From Tulasnella sp. 424 (Eukaryota > Basidiomycota > Agaricomycetes > Cantharellales > Tulasnellaceae): 64,000 nt of DNA. Location of the stretch: contig WSUB01000009.1 of the NCBI GenBank assembly GCA_019633425.1, positions 124,001 through 188,000 of the forward strand, given 5' to 3'. The translations under genes and the position numbers were made by a program. Below are positions 23,101 through 33,726 of this stretch, in pieces. Positions within the stretch are counted from its first letter, which is position 1. Each line of letters starts with the position of its first letter. The notes beneath the pieces were generated by a model. That model was not told where the DNA came from, did not search any database, and was given only the letters and a program-made list of their open reading frames with translations.

Positions 23101-23226
23101 ACATCCACTCCGTCAGCAGAGACCGCACCTCCCAGTGCAAAATGGAAACACGCGCCTTCGACGATACCCGAGAGTGAAGAGCCCTCGTCACGCCCGCTCT
23201 CTATGGTTCGGGGCGGATTGCGGTAA
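20183..23226 (+). CDS. I-BAR/IMD-like membrane-curvature protein
   Basis: Five exons (20183-20378, 20444-20574, 20633-20693, 20750-21972, 22045-23226) give about 930 residues. The first roughly 250 residues form a long helical bundle (ALEQVNTLFHDYCHATSV, KLAKALKEASNVKG, IFEGVGEVQSKFAKI, GYEKKVKGRFMEST) of the IMD/I-BAR type seen in many basidiomycete proteins. A Pro-rich disordered middle follows, then a charged coiled stretch (MNLLRDRERELERREKEIGR), a compact Cys motif TCGCHDCSAKLY and a Ser-rich tail. I-BAR bundles bind acidic membranes and shape protrusions. A function at the hyphal plasma membrane is inference. The Cys motif resembles a small metal knuckle. Confidence 0.7.
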
Positions 23227-23381
23227 TTTTGTAACGACATAACGCCAATTACGACCTGCACCACTGTGCCAACCATACTTTATTATTCTGTGATATTTAT
23301 AACTCGGATTCCCGCGTTGTTATGTAAAATTACAGCAATGGATGTAGTTGATAGGGAGGTCTGCAATGGCTCTGGACCGGA

Positions 23382-24955
23382 TTACTCGCGTTTCTTCTCG
23401 TCTTTCCAAATGGCAGCGTCCACGGTAGCCAGTCTGCCAGTAGACCCGAGCCAGAGTTTCTTGATGACAGTCGTAAAGGGGCTGAACGTCCCAACTCGCT
23501 CCTGGTAGAAGGCGTACGAGACATACTTGCCGCTGGAGACGGACTCCGAGAAGACGGTCGATGCCGCGAAAAGCATGGCGTACGACAACGCCGAGGCCAG
23601 AGGCCAGAAAGGCGTGACGTCGGGGTGAGTAAACAACTCCCGAGGGTGGAAGGATTTTGGCCAGCGCGGGAGATAGGATATGGGCGTCGTCGACAGTGTG
23701 CCAGAATGAGAGGGCTCGCCGAGCACCGGATAAAGAGCCGTCCAGAACCAAAATAGCTATCGGCAAGGGGTGACGCTTAGGCAAAGGAGATCAGGAGGGA
23801 ATGAAAACAGCTTACCTGCTCGCACAAGAAATTTGGGTGTCTGCTAATGCTCCAAAGACCTTCAGCTACGAATCCACGTTTGGCGTCAAGTTCGGTCCAA
23901 TTACAGTCGGCAAAGGGCCACGGATTTTCGAGCTTGTTGCCACGTTTGAAGTTTTGGTATGTCCACTGTTGATTGTCCGCAATAAATTGGAAGAGGACGG
24001 TGGTGACGCCGAGTGCAAAGAGGACTTGATCGGAGGTGGTAAGTGCCGTGCGTGGCTGGAGAGTGGCAGCATATGCGGGCAAGCTGAGTCGACGACAACG
24101 GTGAGTTGCATAATTTTCCTTGCTGTAAGTGTGACATACCCTTGAGCAAACAATAGAAAATGTTGAGTGAAGGCTAGAACCCAACGAGAAGAGTTAGAGG
24201 AAATAGGGCTCGCATGCACTGACGGAGAGACCGACCAATGAACCCCAAATTAAACAGTGTGTAGAGCAGCGAAGGAATACGATCGCGTAGCAAAGCCCAT
24301 CTGTAGTCCTCTTCGGATCTGTCGGATTGTTGTTATTTAGTACTCTCTTGGCGTCGTGAATATCTCCTCACAATTTGAACAGATCACGCCTCCAAGTGTT
24401 GTAGCTCAATCTGAAAGACCAAACACACTGGAGCAACCGTAAGTTGTCTGCGTTTACTCAAGTTTGAAGTGAGCATACCTGAGCTACAAGCATAAGCAAA
24501 GCCCGGTTGCTGACCCCCGCGGCTTTGAGGTCTGGCGGCGCCCAGTTAAACAGGGGCAGGAAGGTAAAGTACGCTACGCGAAGTACAAGTACAGATGAGC
24601 CAACCTCCAAGGTTTTGGTAAATAAACTCAGCACCGTACCAGTATATAATGGGGGTAAAAACGTCCAAACCCTGTCGACATGAGACGAGTTCCCTGTTAT
24701 TTCTCCTGCCAGAAAGGTTACGAGCGACTCCAGGATAACGAAGTCGATGGGACCTTCGAGGACGTCCGGGCGCTGAAGGTTGAGGTTGGTCCACAACGTA
24801 GGATAAGAGTGTTGAATGTACGTGAGGAACATGTTTTCGTATCCGGGTGGTTGTAGGAAGGATCGTGACGAGACGCAGTCCAAGAAGAAATAAATACCCT
24901 TGAAAGGGGCTGCTGACATGACGTCGACGTCACGTGTGCGCATGCGGGTCTGCAT
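23382..24955 (-). CDS. DUF1295 / steroid 5-alpha-reductase-like membrane protein
   Basis: Six exons: from about 24955 (or ATG 24919) to 24479, then 24427-24372, 24318-24236, 24173-24140, 24083-23816 and 23756-23382. Joins restore CVWSFRLSYNTWRRDLFKL, SEEDYRWALLRDRIP, NLGFIAFTQHFLLFAQGLPAY and ADNQQWTYQNFK. The DUF1295 signature is GLWSISRHPNFLCEQLFWFW followed by several hydrophobic helices and a basic C-terminus ending WKDEKKRE. Members are multi-helix ER proteins related to sterol and enoyl reductases; the substrate is unknown. The open frame extends upstream of 24955 only to a GTG near 25015, where a repeated sequence shared with the GST units begins. MSAAPFKGIYFFL (24919) may be the true start. 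Confidence 0.75.
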
Positions 24956-25009
24956 CGATCGAAAGTCACGGTTACCACGAGACTCGATGACGGCTCCTTG
25001 GCCAAGCGC

Positions 25010-25310
25010 CAACACCGATCATGGCTATTTACCGCATTGTGTCATCAATTCGTCACCTGCACTATCAAGACTTCTGAATAGCAGATCAAGCTGAGGAGTG
25101 TTGCGATCATCAGGCACCGTTTTCTGTCGTTGAGAACCGTGGTGCACAGTTGCTTTGAAGAAATGCTGATTATATGAAACATATCTGGGAGTAGCCCGAT
25201 CGGACCTTTATCGCTCTGAGCGACGCAGAAATCCCTCGGATAAAGTGCAAAGGTCTTTGACGAAATTCACGCATCCACGAGCTTTTTATGCCAAGGAAGT
25301 TACCGCCTGC
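25010..25310 (+). repeat. GST-cluster upstream repeat block A, copy 1
   Basis: About 300 bases (caccgatcatggcta ... ggaagttac) recurring at 26507-26820 and 29771-30080 with only scattered differences. It marks the left end of the duplicated unit that carries each glutathione-transferase gene. Its left edge falls close to the 5' end of the DUF1295 gene. Confidence 0.8.
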
Positions 25311-25527
25311 TGCGAGGTTAACGCCGGCATGCTCAGCCGACTTCTGGGTGCCATAGTTAGAGCCTCTTGGTGGAGGCGGACTTCCGCCTGACTAACGATT
25401 TTCAGTAAGCCAGGTAGCCTTCCAACCTCCAACTTGCAACCGGCGGGCCGAGTATATAAGAGACGGGCAACAAGTCGTGCGTTGTGGCAACCATTCTTGC
25501 GTTGACATCCTTTACCAACCACTTGCA
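25311..25527 (+). promoter_or_regulatory. GST1 proximal promoter
   Basis: Repeat block B, shared with 28569-28791 and 30083-30334. It holds a 16-bp palindrome at 25374-25389 (AGGCGGA-CT-TCCGCCT), a TATA box tatataag at 25453-25460, and ends at the ATG 68 bases further on. CGG-N4-CCG spacing is the kind of site bound by Zn2Cys6 regulators. That factor assignment is inference. Confidence 0.65.
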
Positions 25528-26467
25528 ATGGCAGCTACCCGTGAGTCGCCCAGCATTACGACGAATTTAAGACTCCGTTGACACTTTATTATGATAGCTT
25601 CTAATCCCATAATTTTTTACGACATTCCTGCCAAGACAGACCTTAAGGCCTGGTCCATAAACATGTGGAAGACACGGTACGCCACGATCGATATCCCTCT
25701 TGGATTTCAAGGGAAGGACATCAGGTCTAAATACGGTATACCCTCATCCTAGCCTTCTTTTGAACTTGAAAGGGCTGCCTTACCGCACGGAATGGGTCTC
25801 ATACCCCGACATCCAACCCACTTTCGAAAAGCTTGGCATCAAGCACACCAGCCTCAAGATGGACGGAAGCGGTAGACCACACTATAATTGTCCCGCAATT
25901 ATTGATCCTACTACCCCCGAACCGACCAAACTCTCGGACTCTACCCCGATTGCCCTCTACCTGGAGGAGGCATACAAAGGTGTTGGTCCAACGGTTTTCC
26001 CAGACGGGACAAAAGACGCCCAGCTCGAGTTTATCGATACTGTCGTTGAGGACGCCATTACCGCCATTGGCAGTCTGGTCGCCGCTGAGGTACCTGGCAT
26101 CCTGGATCCTCGGGGCTCAGAGTACTACTACCGTGCTCGGTCCGCCTCCCGCGGGAAACCCCTAGAGACCGTCTGTCTTGCTGGAAGCGACGAAAGGAAA
26201 CAAATCTGGGAGGACCTGAAGCGTGGCCTTGATGCTATTGCCAAAGTATACGATCAAAACGTCGAGGGCAAGGGAGAATACTTTGCTGGTACAGATATCA
26301 CATATGCGGATATATTCTTGGCCGCAATGTTTATGTGGGCAAGGATTCCTTCTGACAGAGACAAGGATATGGGGGTGGATAGCGTGTGGGGAGGAATCGC
26401 GAAGCTTGACGAGGGTCGGTGGGCGAAGTTCATGCAGAAGTTCGAGGGTTTGCTCCAGGTCCAGTAA
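25528..26467 (+). CDS. Glutathione transferase, etherase-like (copy 1 of 3)
   Basis: Exons 25528-25540, 25598-25676 and 25753-26467 give 268 residues. The N-terminal thioredoxin-like domain reads NPIIFYDIPAKTDLKAWS, TRLLLNLKGLPYRTEWV, then YPDIQPTFEKLGI and LSDSTPIALYLEEAY; the Asp-Ser before TPIALYL fits the glutathione-contacting site. The C-terminal helical domain ends with GKGEYFAGTDITYADIFLA and MFMWARIPSD. The layout resembles the fungal GTE (LigE/beta-etherase-related) class, whose members act on aromatic ethers or xenobiotics; the class is probable, the substrate unknown. It stands first in a head-to-tail triplet. Copies 1 and 3 differ very little in their last 300 bases. Confidence 0.82.
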
Positions 26468-26820
26468 TACCATTTAAACGAATTATGTGAATGTAGATTG
26501 ATAAAATGTTACACCGATCATGGCTACACGGTTTACCGCACTGGCATTGTGTCCTTAACTCGTCACCTGCACTATCCTTCCGATTAGCAGCTCAAGCTGA
26601 GGAGCGTTGCGATCATCAGGCACCGTTTTCTGTCGTTGAGAACCGTGGTGCGCAGTTGAAGAAGTGCTGATTATATGAAATATATTTGGGAGTAGCCCGA
26701 TCGGACCTTTATCGCTCTGAGCGACGCAGAAATCCCTCGGATAAAGTGCAAAGGTCTTTGCTGAAATTCACGCCTCCACGAGCTCTTTGAGCCAAAACTA
26801 CATAAAGGAAGTTACAACTT
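26468..26820 (+). repeat. GST1 3' end and repeat block A, copy 2
   Basis: After the stop, the shared 3' sequence (accatttaaacgaattatg...) runs into the second copy of block A, from about 26507 to 26820, where homology to the other units ends abruptly. Confidence 0.75.
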
Positions 26821-28568
26821 GAGAAGTACAGCCTTACGGCTGGCCTGCACCTCGGTCGACATATGTGTCATTTTCCCATGAACATCCAGTCTAGTCCTTT
26901 GCTTGTTTGAATTATCGTGCCATGCATAGCTACCAAACCACCCACATCTATATATATTCCATCTAAGTAACGGACTTGGACAGAATCTATCGCGGTACTT
27001 AGAAGACGTCTCTCCGCTGTAGAACACGGACAATATTATGCCTCAGCCTCGCTACAGCCGGTCAGGGAGATAGTGAGGCAGGCCGAGAGGAGTGACACAA
27101 GAGCAGGGCGGCTCTTGAGATACAAGGTCGGCGAAAATTATCCGACAACGACAAAGCATCCTGGGAAGCCGAAACATTAGGAGGACCAGGGTATGGCGCG
27201 CTACGGGAGATGATATCGTGGAGTTTGCAGCATAGAAGCAGTCGCCAAACTCCGAAGCGGCGGCACGCAATGTCAACACGCGACACCAGTGGACCAGACT
27301 GTTTCACAAGGCAGTGACCAAGGAAGCATCACGATTGCAAATGAGGAAAATGAAGGGAGTACCGAGCACGTACTCTTAAACAACTCCTAAAGCATACATC
27401 AAACGAGCGACGAGACGGATTGCGGCCAAGACGATGGTCTTCAATGTTTGGCGTTCGACATAATCGAGAAGCACGTAATCGAAACACCCCCAAGCAACGA
27501 CCGGATAAGCTTCTAATACAGATACACGATTGAGGAGATACGTGAAAATCAAAACTGATACGCACAATAACCAAAGCCGTCAGAAGCGCGGACGCGCAGA
27601 CATGATGGTGCGCGCCGTGACTGCATACACCGAGATTGCCGCATCTCACCGCGCCAACACAAGATAGTCCAAATGCTAGTGATCACGAGATGAAGTAACC
27701 AGGTGATTGAACTCTTGGAACCCCCTCAGGCAAAGCGGCTCTCATAAACCCTGCGGCTTTCGAAGGGGAGCGCAAGCAGGATCCAGACTGTCAGGCCGCT
27801 ACAAGACTTTGCCGACAAGGTATTCACCAGGCACCCATCATTTGAACTTTCCGTGGAAGGCCAGACGCTCTTAGCCATAGAGATGTTCACATGGTGGTGG
27901 AGATCTCGAGAGACCGGAGTGCCATACACGAGAGCATATGAAGATAGCAGCGAGACAACAGAGACAACACGGACACAGAGAGTCCAATGGACAGTAGTGA
28001 AACGAGCAGTGAATGAAGGGAGTGAGGAAAAGAGGTATTACGTTACGGGCAGATTTGTAGTGCAAACAGGGAGCATGAGATGCTCCTACAAAAATATCAG
28101 TCAAAAGTAGAAATCGACCGCTAACGCCTTGGTGTTCGCGAGAGAGTGTATATAATTATAATCCGCGTGGCTCCGTACCGAAATCCGAGGCGCCCAAGAT
28201 GGTCTCGGCCGAACGGCTGTTCTTAACGAAGACACAGGTCGGCCGAACAGTAGAGAAAGCTGTCTAACGGAAATCCCCGGTGATTGGGACGCAGTGGGCG
28301 AAGCGGACAAACAGCAGAAGCAAAGAGTACCAAACGATCGCTGCAAGATTTTATTTATTTTTCGGACAGAGCGACAGAAAAGATCGAGTCGATACATGGC
28401 AAACAAACGAGGAAATTTTGCCAGCTAAACGATCTCGAAGACAAGGAAGAAAGGCCAACTTGGCTGAGGGACGGAGCTCGGCGGAAAAATGACGTAGTAG
28501 GAGAGGGGGGTGACGGGGTGACGGGGGGCCGAGGGACCAGAAGTAACTGGTGGAGTGACCTTGGCGGA
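26821..28568. mobile_element. About 1.75 kb insertion splitting the GST2 upstream repeat
   Basis: In the unit before copy 3, block A runs directly into block B (gttacaacttgctgcgagg at 30075-30093). In the unit before copy 2 the same sequence is interrupted after gttacaactt (26820) and resumes at ctgctgcgagg (28569). The intervening DNA matches neither other unit. I see no terminal inverted repeats, no clear target-site duplication longer than about 2 bases, and no transposase. One hydrophobic minus-strand frame (27567-27376) hints at a decayed membrane protein. It may be a degraded transposon or a filler insertion; class unknown. Confidence 0.5.
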
Positions 28569-28791
28569 CCTGCTGCGAGGTTATCGCTGGCGTGCTCAGC
28601 CCGACTTCTGAACGCCAGAGTTAGAGCCTCTTGGTGGAGGCGGACTTCCGCCTGACTAACAATCCTTAGTAAGCCAGGGGGGGGGGGGACTTCCAACTTG
28701 CAACCGACGGGCCGAAGATATAAGAGACGGGCAACAAGTCGTGCGCTGTGGCAATCATCTTTGCGTTGACATCCTTCACCAACCACTTGCA
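28569..28791 (+). promoter_or_regulatory. GST2 proximal promoter with 12-G run
   Basis: Block B copy 2: intact palindrome at 28638-28653, TATA-like atataag at 28718-28724, ATG at 28792. Between them a run of 12 G (28677-28688) replaces part of the sequence found in copy 1, making this promoter structurally different from its sisters. Confidence 0.65.
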
Positions 28792-29731
28792 ATGGCGGCT
28801 ACCGGTGAGTCGCCCAGCATTATAATGAATTTAAGATTTTGTTGACACTTTATTATGATAGCTTCCAATCCCATAATTCTTTACGACATTCCTGCCAATA
28901 CAGACCTTAAAGCCTGGTCCATAAGCATGTGGAGAACACGGTACGCCACAACCGAGATTCCTCTCGGATTTCAAGGGAAGGACATCAGGTCTAAATACGG
29001 TATACCGTCATCCTAGTTTTCTTTTGAACTTGAAAGGCCTGCCTTACCGCACGGAGTGGGTCTCATACCCAGACATCCAACCCACTTTCGAAAAGCTTGG
29101 CATCCCGCACACCAGTCTCAAGAAAGATGGAAGCGGTAGACCACACTATACTTGTCCGGCGATTATTGACCCTACCACCCCCGAACCGACCAAGCTCTCG
29201 GACTCTACGCCAATTACCCTCTACCTGGAAGAGGCATACAAGGGTGTTGGTCCAACGGTTTTCCCAGACGGTACAAAAGACGCCCAACTCGAGTTTATCG
29301 ACGCTGTCGCTGTGGACGCCAGTATCGCCGTTGGCAGTCTTGTCCGCCCTGCGGTACCTGGTATCCTGGACCCTCGGGGCTCAGAGTACTTCTACCGTGC
29401 TCGATCCGCCGACCTCGGAAAACCCCTAGAGACCGTCTGTCTTGCTGGAAGCGACGAGAGGAAACAAACCTGGGAGGACTTGAAGCGAGCCCTTGATGCT
29501 ATTGCTAAAGTATACGACCAAAATGTCGAGGGCAAAGGGGAATACTTCGCTGGTACAGATATCACATATGCGGATATATGCTTGGCCGCAATATTTATGT
29601 GGGCGAGGATTCCTTCTGACAGAGACAAGGATATGGGGGTGGATAGCGTGTGGGGAGGAATCGCGAAGCTTGACGAGGGTCGGTGGGCGAAGTTCATGCA
29701 GAAGTTCGAGGGTTTGCTCCAGGTTCAGTAA
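28792..29731 (+). CDS. Glutathione transferase, etherase-like (copy 2 of 3)
   Basis: Exons 28792-28804, 28862-28940 and 29017-29731 give 268 residues, with intron positions identical to copies 1 and 3. The glutathione-site region (LSDSTPITLYLEEAY) is conserved. Differences from copy 1 cluster at about residues 135-175: AVAVDASIAVGSLVRPAVPG instead of TVVEDAITAIGSLVAAEVPG, and SADLGKP instead of SASRGKP. That is the helical region expected to line the hydrophobic substrate pocket. The frame is intact and no catalytic residue is lost. The function is presumed the same reaction type with a shifted substrate range, which is inference. The insertion at 26821-28568 lies only about 220 bases upstream of its ATG, so its expression may differ. 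Confidence 0.82.
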
Positions 29732-30334
29732 TACCATTTAAACGAATTATGTGAATGTAGATTGATAAAATGTTACACCGATCATGGCTACACGGTCTAC
29801 CGCACTGGCATTGCGTCATCAGCTCGTCACCTGCACTATCCTTCTGATTAGCGGATCAAGCTGAGGAGCGTTGCGATCATCAGGCACCGTTTTCTGTCGC
29901 TGAGAACCGTGGTGCACAGTTGACGAAGTGCTGATTATATGAAACATATTAGGGAGTAGCCCGGCCGGACTTGTATCGCCCTGAACAACGCAGAAATCCC
30001 TCGGATAAAGTGCGAAGGTCTCTGCCGAAATTCACGCATCCGCGAGCTTTTTGTGCCAAGATAACATAAAGGAAGTTACAACTTGCTGCGAGGTTAACGC
30101 CGGCATGCTCAGCCCGACTTCTGGACACCAACAGCTAGAGCCTCCTGGTGGAGGCGGACTTCCGTCTGACTAACGATTCTCTTTAAGCCAGGTGTCCTTC
30201 CGATTTGCACTCCGTAGCACTCCATGATTCATATTTCTACTTGCAACCCCCGCGCCGCAGATATAAAAGATAGGCATTATGTCGTGGGCTGTGGCAATCA
30301 TTCTTGCGCTGATATCCTTCATCAATCACTTTCA
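29732..30334 (+). repeat. Repeat blocks A and B upstream of GST3
   Basis: Uninterrupted copy of the unit: block A about 29771-30080, then block B. It contains the palindrome at 30152-30167 with one mismatch in the right arm (TCCGTCT), an extra segment around 30195-30245 absent from the other copies, and a TATA-like atataaaa at 30261-30268 before the ATG at 30335. Confidence 0.7.
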
Positions 30335-31281
30335 ATGGCGGCTACTCGTGAGTCGCCCAACATTTCAATATAAATGAAATTAAGACCCCGCTGACACGGT
30401 ATTATGGTAGCTTCCAATCCCATAATTCTTTACGACATTCCTGCCAAGACAGACCTTAAGGCTTGGTCCATAAGCATGTGGAGAACACGGTACGCCACAA
30501 TCGAGATTCCTCTTGGAGTTTCAAGGGAAGGACATCGGGTCTAAATACGGTATACCGTCATCCTAGTTTTCTTTTGAACTTGAAAGGCCTGCCTTACCGC
30601 ACGGAATGGGTCTCATACCCCGACATCCAACCCACTTTCGAAAAGCTTGGCATCCCACATACCAGCCTCAAGAGGGACGGAAGCGGTAGACCACACTATA
30701 CTTGTCCGGCGATTATTGACCCTACCACCCCCGAACCGACCAAACTCTCGGACTCTACTCCGATTGCCCTCTACCTGGAAGAGGCATACAAGGGTGTTGG
30801 TCCAACAGTTTTCCCGGACGGTACAAAAGACGCCCAACTCGAGTTTATCGATACTGTCTTTCGGGATGCCATTATCGCCATTGGCATTCTTGTCACCGCT
30901 GAGGTACCTGGTATCCTGGACCCTCGGGGCTCAGAGTACTTCTACCGTTCTCGATCCGCCTATTATGGGAAACCCTTAGAGACCGTCTGTCTTGCTGGAA
31001 GCGACGAAAGGAAACAAATCTGGGAGGACCTGAAGCGTGGCCTTGATGCTATTGCCAAAGTATACGATCAAAACGTCGAGGGCAAGGGAGAATACTTTGC
31101 TGGTACAGATATCACATATGTGGATATATTCTTGGCCGCAATGTTTATGTGGGCAAGGATTCCTTCTGACAGAGACAAGGATATGGGGGTGGATAGCGTG
31201 TGGGGAGGAATCGCGAAGCTTGACGAGGGTCGGTGGGCGAAGTTCATGCAAAAGTTCGAGGGTTTGCTCCAGGTTCAGTAA
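30335..31281 (+). CDS. Glutathione transferase, etherase-like (copy 3 of 3)
   Basis: Exons 30335-30347, 30411-30489 and 30567-31281 give 268 residues. Its first two thirds share variants with copy 2 (cttgtccggcgattattgac, ctcgatccgcc), but from about 30970 to the end it is almost identical to copy 1 (gacgaaaggaaacaaatctg, one Ala-to-Val change in ITYVDIFLA). It is therefore a mosaic, best explained by gene conversion or unequal exchange. Variable residues again cluster in the C-terminal domain (TVFRDAIIAIGILVTAEVPG, SAYYGKP). The glutathione site is conserved, so the enzyme should be active. Confidence 0.82.
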
Positions 31282-31439
31282 TACCATGTAAACAAATTAT
31301 GTAAATGCAGATTGATAAAATGTTAGCCCTTACGCAGGGCGGGCTTGTGCCGCCCTGTCCTGGCGTCTGATTTTTTCACTGGAGTTACACTGGCAGAGTC
31401 ACGTGAGATACGCTTTAAGCTGGCTTCCACAACCTAGTC

Positions 31440-32748
31440 ATGGCGTCCATTCCACTAAACCAACTAACAATCAAACAGGCCACACCACCTCAGGTCGAGC
31501 TGTCGCGACGTCTTACGTGGGCAGAATGGAACCGTGGACGATCTGTGGAAGAGTATCTCCGTCAAGATGCAGAAATGGACAAGTACAGCTTCTGCACCAA
31601 TAATCGCTACTTTACTTGGTATGGTAGCACCTTATTCAGTCTATAATATAAGCCCTTACCTCTATCTCTGGCTGACTGAACGTAGGGTGCTTGTTCCAAG
31701 GAATGAGCCCGACACCCTTGCTTTCCTATCATCCTGCGAAACGTGAGTGATTTGATCAAGAAGTAGCTACCAAACTCACATATTCCCATTGACGGTATGT
31801 AGCTATCGTCGAAATGTCGTTGTAAAGCATGAAGAGGGTGCCGGAGGGACAACGGGTTATGGGATCGCTTCCGTCTTTACTCGACCCGAGTTCCGAGGCA
31901 AAGGATACGCTGCCCATATGATGCGCCTCCTGCATTGGGTACTCGCTCCGCACCAACTGCTACCCCAATTTCCTCACGAAAATTGGGGTCCTCCTCCCGC
32001 TCAGACTTTCGGCGATGCCGCAGTCTCAGTTCTGTACAGTGACATCGGGAGATTTTACGAGCGTTGTGGGCCAATACCAGATGCACCAGGGTGGACATCA
32101 ACACCACGCCACTCGGCCATCTGGACTGTGGATGAGAACGGGGAGCTTTCTCAACTCACGCAAGTACGCTGGCTTGACGAACAGCTTGTCGAGGACTTTC
32201 TACGCGAAGATGATAACATGATAACCAAGGAGCTTAACGTTTCGTCAGACCCTGAACCACGCTTTACATTCTTGCCTGGAGACAATCAAGTGGCGTTTCA
32301 GATCAAGAGATACCTCATATCTCTTGAAGATACAAAAGCGGAACCGCCGAAGGTTTTCGGAGTATCAGTACCCCAGTCTTCCCTTCAAGCTTCGGACCCC
32401 GGGTCTACAGGAGAAAACGATAAATCAGGACTGAAATCTGCGTTCGCAGTCTGGACATTCGAGCCGAAGCCGCTCCCATCTCGCCTTATCATCTGCCGCC
32501 TTCGAGTCACACCCGAGACATTCCCATCTATCCTTGATGCGGCACACTCAGAGGCGAGGAAGGCTGGGGTACAAATCGTAGAGGCCTGGAATCTCCCCGA
32601 GGAGCTTCAGAAGGTGGTGGAGAGCACAGGGGGAAAGACCGTTGAGCGAGAAGATCATTGGCCTTGCATGGCATGGTATGGTATAAATGCCGTCCCCGGT
32701 TCAATAGGCTGGAGGCAAACCATAAAGTGGACTAACAACGAGAAGTGA
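31440..32748 (+). CDS. LYC1: LYC1-type N-acetyltransferase (GNAT)
   Basis: Three exons (31440-31618, 31686-31742, 31803-32748) give 393 residues in frame. The N-terminal half is a GNAT fold: the acetyl-CoA loop is FTRPEFRGKGYAAHMM followed by RLLHWVLA. The C-terminal half (VSVLYSDIGRFYERCGPIP, HSAIWTVDENGE, GWRQTIKWTNNEK) matches the fungal LYC1 C-terminal domain. Yarrowia LYC1 is a lysine N6-acetyltransferase that opens lysine breakdown. In basidiomycetes the family is broader, so the substrate remains provisional. It directly follows the GST triplet; the gap of about 160 bases contains its whole promoter. Confidence 0.78.
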
Positions 32749-33129
32749 GTTTCCCCAGCCGTTGATGTCGGAGCTTCGAGGATACTAGAGCTGAACGGCG
32801 TTCATCCGCTTATTGCTAAGGTTTTCCTGGTGCTAAACGAGTAAACGGCAATCAATCGACGTGAATGGAACAAATACCACAAGCCACCGTGTCACCGAAG
32901 GATATCGGATGTGAACACGTAGGACTTAGGGGCCAATCTTAAGCCGGAGATAGATGGACATCAGCAACCTGCTTGGTCTTAATTAGCTCATAAAATTGCT
33001 CTTTAGCAGCCTTGATTATCTCCTGTTGCTTAAGTAAAGTGCTTTGAAGTGGGACTGGTTTCGGGCTGGAGCTTATTCGGCCCATAACCCGGCACCTCCG
33101 TCTTCAACGCTCAGGTCTCGGCATCGTTG
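32749..33129. other. Short gap before the glycosyltransferase relic
   Basis: About 380 bases. The last 60 or so may be the eroded continuation of the UDP-glycosyltransferase reading frame, but no recognisable motif remains. Confidence 0.35.
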
Positions 33130-33726
33130 ATGTCCGCTCTTGCGCCATTTACATCCGAGGTCCAGCAAATGACAGAAGCCAGCGGGATTGGTCTAATTGC
33201 CGAATACGTCCCTCAGCAGGACCTCCTAAACCATCCAGCTATTGGCGCCTTTGTGACTCACGGAGGAGCTAATTCTACCATTGAGGCTGTGATTTCTGGA
33301 GTTGTCCCAGTCTTTTGGCCGTTTTCAAAGGACCAGCCTTTCCACGCGACGTATATGAGGGGAAAAGCGAATGTTACTGACAGAAGCCATTTCTGACTAG
33401 ATGGATTGTGCCTTTGAGCTCATCCAGGTCAGACATATATATTCACGAATCATATGCGTCGGTGTTCCTGACCTGTCAACTCCGCGATGCAGGTTCGAAC
33501 AGGTCCGGGGAAGCAAGCTCCTCGACACGGGGGAAATGTCCAAGGAACAGACGAGGCTATCGAGAACGAAGTCATAAAAATTGTCCAGTCTATTCGGAGT
33601 GATGCTAGGTGTAGAGAATATGAGAGATTAGCGAAGCTGGGAGATAGAATTGCGGATTCGCTTCAGCCCGGGGGCGCTGCCGAGATGGAGCTGGAGAGAT
33701 TGATCGCTTTTGCGACATCGGCCTAG
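33130..33726 (+). pseudogene. UDP-glycosyltransferase, C-terminal relic
   Basis: The sequence encodes IAEYVPQQDLLNHPAIGAFV followed by THGGANSTIEAVISGVP-like sequence and WPFSKDQPFHATY, the donor-sugar-binding signature of GT1 glycosyltransferases. After a stop-bearing gap it continues ...DCAFELIQ, an intron (about 33427-33491), then VRTGPGKQAPRHGG and ENEVIKIVQSIRSD, the usual C-terminal helices, to a stop at 33724-33726. The whole N-terminal acceptor domain (some 250 residues) is missing upstream, and joining ATY to DCAFEL needs a very weak donor (gttact). It is best read as a truncated, non-functional copy. Confidence 0.7.

Noticed and set aside
26812..28655. Frames within the GST2 insertion as a transposase or new gene
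   Set aside because: Pieces are short and in different frames; none shows catalytic motifs. Only the insertion itself is supported.
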